Source of the DNA: Rhizopus arrhizus
Taxonomy: Eukaryota > Mucoromycota > Mucoromycetes > Mucorales > Rhizopodaceae
Length of the DNA: 64,000 bases
NCBI GenBank assembly: GCA_024220505.1
Contig: JAKZZE010000013.1
Location: 620,001 to 684,000 of the forward strand
Direction: 5' to 3'
The position numbers and the translations under genes are program-made. Under the pieces are notes generated by a model. It ran no database searches, had not been told where the DNA came from, and was given only the letters and a program-made list of their open reading frames with translations. This document shows positions 58,384-64,000 of the stretch, in pieces. How positions within the stretch are numbered: position 1 is the stretch's first letter; each line of letters opens with the position of its first letter.

Positions 58384-60251
58384 TCAAAATATGAAACGAA
58401 TATTTGTGCTTGTGCCCAAGACGCGTTTCTTGCTTACATGCTGGTTACTGGTATTATCAATATCCTTGCGTTTACCAAGGGTAACAGGTACAGGCTTTAC
58501 ATTCTCGTCCTGAGAGGAGTCAGTAGATATAGAAGAAGCCAATGATGGAAGAGAAGAAGGATAGTCATCTTCTTGGCTGCTTGAAAAGGAATATTTGCGT
58601 TTAATGGTTGATACATTGTCTGAAACGCTTATTTGTTTGGTACTGTTATCAGCTGGTATGTTTTCCTTTCTCAAAATGACCTCATTTTTGACGGCCTTAT
58701 TTTTGACCAAAGCCTTAAACTTATTTTTAAGTGAAGTCTTATTGGCAGATACAGTTTGGGTAGTCACGCTTGTTTTAGTAGCAACGATAGCAGCAGCAGC
58801 ACCATCATCACCAGAACTTACAGCTGGTGAAGAACCAGAAGCATTATTTGAAGAGTCTTTACAAGAAGCAGAATTTTCATAAAGATTGAACCATGGCTAA
58901 GTTAAAAAAAAATAAATATTTTTAATAAAGAGGGCTTTACTACTTACAGGAATGTTTTCCTTATTGAGCTCTTTGTTACAATAACGGTTCAAGAGATTGA
59001 TGGACTTTGCTATATAGGTATCCTTAGTACCAGTGGATTCTTTTGGATCACAACCAAGTGAAGGGAGATATTCTTGTTTGAAGTCTTTAGGCAATTCATT
59101 TAAGCGTACAAACTGGCGAGTTTTCACATCATAAACAAATTGATGTAAAAAGGCGGTCTCAGCGCGTTCAAAATCTTGTTGATATCTTGCAATATTTTGT
59201 CTAAAGCGGAGTGCTTTCATGACCTTTTTTTGTAATAATAAAATTAGATTTGAATGAAGAAAAAAAAAAAAAAGAGAAAAGGGGGATACTTTCTCTTTTT
59301 ATATGCAGTATGTTACACGAGTACCTTTTCAATTGTTAAATGTTTTTTGATGAGCGTTTCTGCTGTCTTTAAGCCTATCCCTTTTAAAGAAGGCAAATAG
59401 TCGCAACCAGAGAGCATACAGATGTGCCTTAATGTAGTAACACTAAATGGCTTTATATCTATCACCTTGGATATATCTTCAAAGTGAATGCGCATACAAT
59501 CGCCGTATCTGTTTAGCTTAAATATTACAGTAGAGCAGCCAAAGGCAAGTAGGTCTGAATCTTCAGTAACCGCTGCTTGCGCATAGTTATTTTTCAACAA
59601 GTATGCGAGCTGCGCATCAGCTTCATAAGGGGCAATGACATGCTGCACACCAATTTCATCCAGTTTCTAATGTCATACAAATCAATAAAAGTTTGATCCT
59701 TTTAAAAGAAAATATACTTTACTTTAACTACTTGTTGAATCATATCTTGGGTAATACTGATTGACTGTTGCAAATAAGGCAAAGCTTCTTTAATTTTATT
59801 ATCCTTGACAAGTTTGAAGCCAATGTTAAATGATTCCTTGCGTTTTCTATTGTTTTTTTTTAAAGGTTGATATAATTACATCTATTCCTATTTATTTATT
59901 CTATTTACTGAGCACGCTTTGAATTTGTTTCTTGCTTCATGGGTAAAGATTGTCCATCGAATACAACTAATGGGATCACTTTATAAAATCGCAACATGTT
60001 GATTAGATTCATAAAATAAGATACATATCTAATATAAAAAGTATGAGAACGTATTAAATAGTAAGAAGAAGAAAAAAGAAGTAAGCCTACTTTGTCGTTG
60101 GTTGATTCAAGGCAAGCTCCAATGCACATGAAAAAGATCCTTTATGAAGCCAGCAGTGACCGTCTATTGCAACAATTTTACCAGCATACTCTTGAATATG
60201 TATTGGCTTTGTGATAGGAGCTAGTAAAGGTAATAAACCTGTAATACCCAT
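58384..60251 (-). CDS. EXO1: Exonuclease 1 (RAD2/XPG family 5' nuclease)
   Basis: 5'-3' exonuclease for mismatch repair and DNA end resection. Exons 60091-60251, 59909-60028, 59723-59846, 59325-59666, 58948-59223 and 58384-58896 give 511 residues. The N-region starts [20 protein letters not shown] with the first metal ligand in [12 protein letters not shown], then [13 protein letters not shown]. The I-region has [17 protein letters not shown] and [13 protein letters not shown], then [20 protein letters not shown] (helix-two-turn-helix). The tail is Ser/Lys-rich and shorter than in yeast (702) or human (846). I saw no clear MLH1- or PCNA-binding box. Intron 4 (101 bp) is unusually long and carries a 15-A run. 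Confidence 0.93.
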
Positions 60252-61035
60252 AGTGCGATCTGTATGTATAGAGAGGGGGAGGGTTGAGAAAAAGCTATGA
60301 ATTTTGGTTCTTAGCAAATAATTATTTAGCTGTCACAATAGAAAATTTTGCGTAGTTTTAGAATTCAACTTGGCGGTTTTTCAAACTTGGTAGATCTTTT
60401 TGTAATGACATCCTTTGATAGCTGGTATAGAAAATAGAAATAAAACACTTGGGATAATTTTCAATTAATTTAATTACAAATAATTGATTAAATCAACTTA
60501 GAGCTTCAGTAAGAAGCACACAAGAAATTCATTTTCAATACTTTAATTAGTTATTAATGCAAAGATATACAAAGTAAATGCGACTTGCTGATTCCAAAAG
60601 TCACAGTTTCTACTATCACTTCAATTATAAACACAGATTTTCTCGGTTGAGAGACATGTATAATATAAAGAATAAAACTTTTTCTTTTCATTAAATGTGA
60701 ATTTAATATTTGCTTTTTATATACAATACAATAAATAAAGGTCCAACAAAAGATGATTATAAATCATAACTTTATGCTATTTTTCTTAATTATTCAAAGT
60801 ATAATAATATACACAACGTTTACATTCAAATCAATACTTGTTTTAATCAAAACATAAAGGTATAGGATTTGTATTGTCTTTCATAACATGTACTTTAGTA
60901 GATAAATAAGACTACAGAATACGTATCAATTTATTTACTTTTTTAAAATTCTCTTGTCTTTAAACGGACTCTCATCATGCGTGTGTTACTGTGGGTGTCA
61001 AACTATCCTTAGTATAACAAACAGATCGTTGCAAA

Positions 61036-61101
<66 letters not shown>

Positions 61102-61681
61102 GAATGAATTCTTATAAAGTAGGTTACAAATTAAAGTAAATTCCCTTCCTTTTTTTTTTCCCAAGCTATTTAAAGTGAAACCTCAAGGGAAATGTAACAT
61201 TGTCTGATATAATAGCGACATGTTTACCCGTAATTTACAGAATGAAACTTGGGTTCATTTACTTGTAAACATCTAAAGTTTGTTTATTTTAACCGTAAAC
61301 TATGTTTGAAATCATTAAAAAGTTATAAACAGTATGAATTGATTTCACTGCTAATTAATGAATAGCTGAAAGACATGTTTCACAATTGAATATGTAATTC
61401 ATAACTTGTAAGAAATAACTAATAATCAAATATAAATAAAAATCTTAATTAAACTTCCAAGTTTAAAATGGGTTTAACCAAAAAGGGACTTTCTGCTTGT
61501 CGATCATTCAGTTTATCTTTTCTTTTCTTTTGGACACTCCTTAAATTCAAAGACCGATGAAACATTCGAGATTTTTATTAAACTCGGCACAAGTTTACCA
61601 AAAATGGATTATTCCGTTACTAAGGTGTGGCAAAGCTGGATGAATCCAATTATAGTATTTATTATTAAAAAGAAAAAATTG
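60252..61681. other. Long gene-free stretch with a 63-T tract
   Basis: EXO1 promoter, then AT-rich DNA to the 3' end of the next minus-strand gene. No coding support. Confidence 0.5.
61037..61099. repeat. Poly-T tract (63 T), longest in the window
   Basis: Uninterrupted homopolymer. A second T run of about 10 follows at 61151. Confidence 0.9.
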
Positions 61682-62778
61682 TTACAGTTTATTGAGTTGT
61701 TCAGCAATAGCTTCTTTATCGAAACCTGCATCCATTAAGTTTTTGACAAGCTCAGCTTTTGCTTTTACTCTTTTAGTGATTTCTCTTTCCAAAAGTAGCT
61801 GATCTCGTTCTATTCTCTTTTCTCTCAAGAACTGTAGCATTTCTTGTGATCTTTTCATTCTGCCTGCTTCTTTTTCACGTGTCACTTGAAGTAGTGATTC
61901 AGCAAGTACATCTTTTGATGGAGGTGTAGGAGGATAAGGTGGAGTAGGATGCTGTTGAAGATGATGAGGATGAATATCAAAATAATGACTTGCGGGTGGA
62001 AGTACACGTGGTAAAGGTCGGATAACTAAAGGCGGCATGTTATTATTATTATTATTTGTTGTTGTTGTTATTGTTGTGGTAGGTAAAGATTGAGTTGAAT
62101 GTGTTGGACTTGCAGCAGCAGTGGATGTGTTTGATGACTGTACATGACTATCACTTAAACGACGTCTTTTTCTTTTTATTTGGTCTTGGTCAATGAATGT
62201 ATATAAATCTTCTTGTTTAACATCAAATAAACCATCTTCTTCTGTATCTTCTTGAGTGTGTGTAATACTACGTATTGACATTGGCCAAGCACCAGTTCGA
62301 TTACTACTGAATACTCCATGTAACGCATCCCAATATGGAAATCTTTTTAAAAGTTCCTCTTTAAAAAAGTATTAATATTTTTATAAAAAAAAATAAAAAA
62401 ATATTATAGTTTACCATGCACAGCATCTTCTGTTGCACCAGTCTCAAGTAACTTTTTTCCCTCTATTTCTTTCCATTCACGAGCTAAACGATAATTTGCT
62501 TGTAAAGTAGATATTTTTGATGCTACATCTTTTGCTAAACGATGATAGATGCCAACTTCTCTCATTTCATCAATAATACTTTCAAGTAATGACTTCTTTG
62601 GTATCCTTTCGCAATCATCTCCTTTCCATTTGGCATAATTTGTTTTCTTTGATAACCAGTTTACTAATACATCCATAGAACTAGGTCCTCCATTCACCCC
62701 ATCTTTTAACCAACTCTTATAAGGCTTTTTCCCTTTAGAGCTTGGTGTTGTGGTATTATAAGGTGCCATCATTAACAT
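61682..62778 (-). CDS. Myb/SANT-like (trihelix-type) DNA-binding protein
   Basis: Exons 62415-62778 and 61682-62358 give 346 residues, starting MLMMAPYNTTTPSSKGKKPY. The N-terminal domain (about 20-125) has the trihelix pattern of spaced tryptophans: SWLKDGVNGG, LVNWLSKKTNYAKWKGDD, SKISTLQANYRLAREWKEIE, FPYWDALHGVF. A KRKRRR cluster is a likely nuclear signal. A Thr/Asn/Pro-rich middle includes polyasparagine. The C-terminal region is a charged coiled coil (MLQFLREKRIERDQLLLERE) ending in a UBA-like LMDAGFDKEAIAEQLNKL. This resembles Myb/SANT-like regulators, including some domesticated from Harbinger elements. Target genes are unknown. ATGs at 62772 and 62769 are possible starts. Confidence 0.72.
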
Positions 62779-64000
62779 TATATTTTTATAATAAAAAAAA
62801 TTATTTATTTTTTTTTGCAAGAAAAATATATATAAAAAAAAAAAGAGGGAAAATAGGAACAGTTTCGAAATTATTTTTTATTTTTGTATACAAAACCAAT
62901 CAATGCCCGTCGATCCTTCCAGTGATCTTAGTATGAAAATAAAAAAAAAAAAACAGATTGTTTTCGGTGATTGAAACCAATTTATGCGGTAAATTAAACC
63001 AATGTGTGGGGAGATCAAACAAAAAGAAAAGCTTAATCTTCAAGAATAGTACTTTTATATTCTAGAATCATTTTAAACCAGTCTTGTTAATAATACAATG
63101 AGATGAATAGAAGAAAAAATAAATTATGAATTTCATCTGTGAGAATGTATCACAGACAGTTGACTGTCTCTTAATTTATTTCTCTCCTTTTACAGAATTA
63201 CAAAAATATAGCACATTTCTTGTTTCCCTTTATAATATTTCTGTTTACTATACAAATAAATACTTTCTAAAAATAGCAAGCGGAACTTGCCGAAAGAATA
63301 CAAACGCGTACGAAAAAGTTAAGGAAATTTCCATATATGGGAATTATCTTATGCTAAAATACGTTTTTATTGGTGCTGATATTTAATATGAAAAAGTAGA
63401 AATTATAAAATAGTTCGCGTGCAGAGTCTCTATTTTATTTTATTTTTATTTTTTTTTGCTTTTTTAAACACCAAGATAGAATAGACATTTAGTTTGTTTT
63501 CATTTGAAGATAACCAGAATCTACGATATAAAATGACTAGATGAATTTATTGTGTAATTAATAATTTACAGAAAATAAAGGATAAATAATTCATACTTTA
63601 AGGTATTTGTGTTTTATTCCTCTTTTTTTTTTGGTTTAAAGAATAACTGCATTTCTGTCATCCCCTTAATATGGAAGGGATCGGCTTTGAATTTATTATT
63701 GATTGGTTCCTTTCACTGGAAATGACTTGATAAAGTAATTTTCAATGTCAAATAATATTTCTTGTGTAATAGATTCACTTGAAAGTCTAGAATTTCTTGT
63801 ACGAATATGCAAGAACCAATCATTGGGTGACATACTTCAACAGAAAATTATGTTTTCTGTTATTAATTAAATTTCCAATCTAACCATATTTGTATAGCAT
63901 TGAATCTTCCTTGGTTCTAACTCCTTTGATGCATTTCATCATATGATATCCAACAACTCAGTGAGTCGATCATTCTTACAGCGTATCATAGAACACTTCG
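62779..64000. other. Gene-free stretch to the window edge
   Basis: AT-rich, with A/T runs. An imperfect hairpin (ATCCCCTT ... GAAGGGAT) lies at about 63660-63682. The 86-codon ORF at 63126 has no recognisable feature. Confidence 0.4.

Noticed and set aside
63660..63682. ATCCCCTT/GAAGGGAT hairpin as a terminator or ncRNA
   Set aside because: Imperfect, isolated, and no gene ends nearby.
1..64000. tRNA, rRNA, CRISPR arrays or telomeric repeats
   Set aside because: I looked for T-loop GGTTCRA patterns, cloverleaf pairing, spaced repeats and TTAGGG arrays and found nothing convincing; a covariance-model scan would be decisive.

Overview
This is a eukaryotic nuclear window from a filamentous fungus, most likely an early-diverging one (Mucoromycota, probably Mucorales). 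The DNA is very AT-rich. Genes carry many short GT-AG introns of about 45-100 bp. Several families present here are typical of that group: a Rrm4-type RNA transporter, a CARM1-like methyltransferase, and decayed Tc1/mariner and LINE fragments. Gene models were rebuilt by hand from splice signals and checked for an uninterrupted frame, so exon coordinates are given. I saw no rRNA, tRNA, CRISPR or operon structure.

Layout. 0.8-3.4 kb holds COG6 (Golgi tethering). 3.4-8 kb is gene-poor and repeat-rich, with a 17-bp satellite, a 222-bp direct repeat and two opposed Tc1/mariner fragments. 8-11.8 kb carries three minus-strand genes: a RanGAP-like LRR protein, the Aim32 Fe-S protein and NC2-beta/Dr1. 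Dr1 is divergent from the 13-exon STT4 PI 4-kinase (12.2-18.9 kb). 19.3-21 kb is a graveyard: a broken gene of unknown family and the tail of a LINE reverse transcriptase. 22.2-26.6 kb has CARM1-like PRMT, ribosomal eL34 and ERH. 27.7-31.8 kb has the Rrm4-like protein and a trimethyllysine-dioxygenase-like enzyme. 33.6-39.2 kb has an SR/zinc-knuckle splicing factor, 6-phosphogluconolactonase, a secreted Thr/Asp repeat protein with a frameshift, and an emfourin-like small protein. 40-45.5 kb has a CaM kinase, CCR4 deadenylase and a bacterial-type arabinose-5-phosphate isomerase. 47.7-62.8 kb is all minus strand: a small four-exon gene hidden among short ORFs, KOG1/raptor, VTA1, a PAK kinase, EXO1 and a Myb/SANT-like protein.

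The genes do not form one pathway. Themes are membrane traffic and phosphoinositides (COG6, STT4, VTA1), growth signalling (KOG1, PAK, CaM kinase) and mRNA life (Dr1, SR factor, ERH, CCR4, Rrm4-like). The less ordinary items are the emfourin-like protein, the KdsD-like isomerase, the Rrm4-like protein, the hidden WWE-like gene, clusters of microexons, and A/T homopolymers of 20-63 bp that often sit against splice sites.
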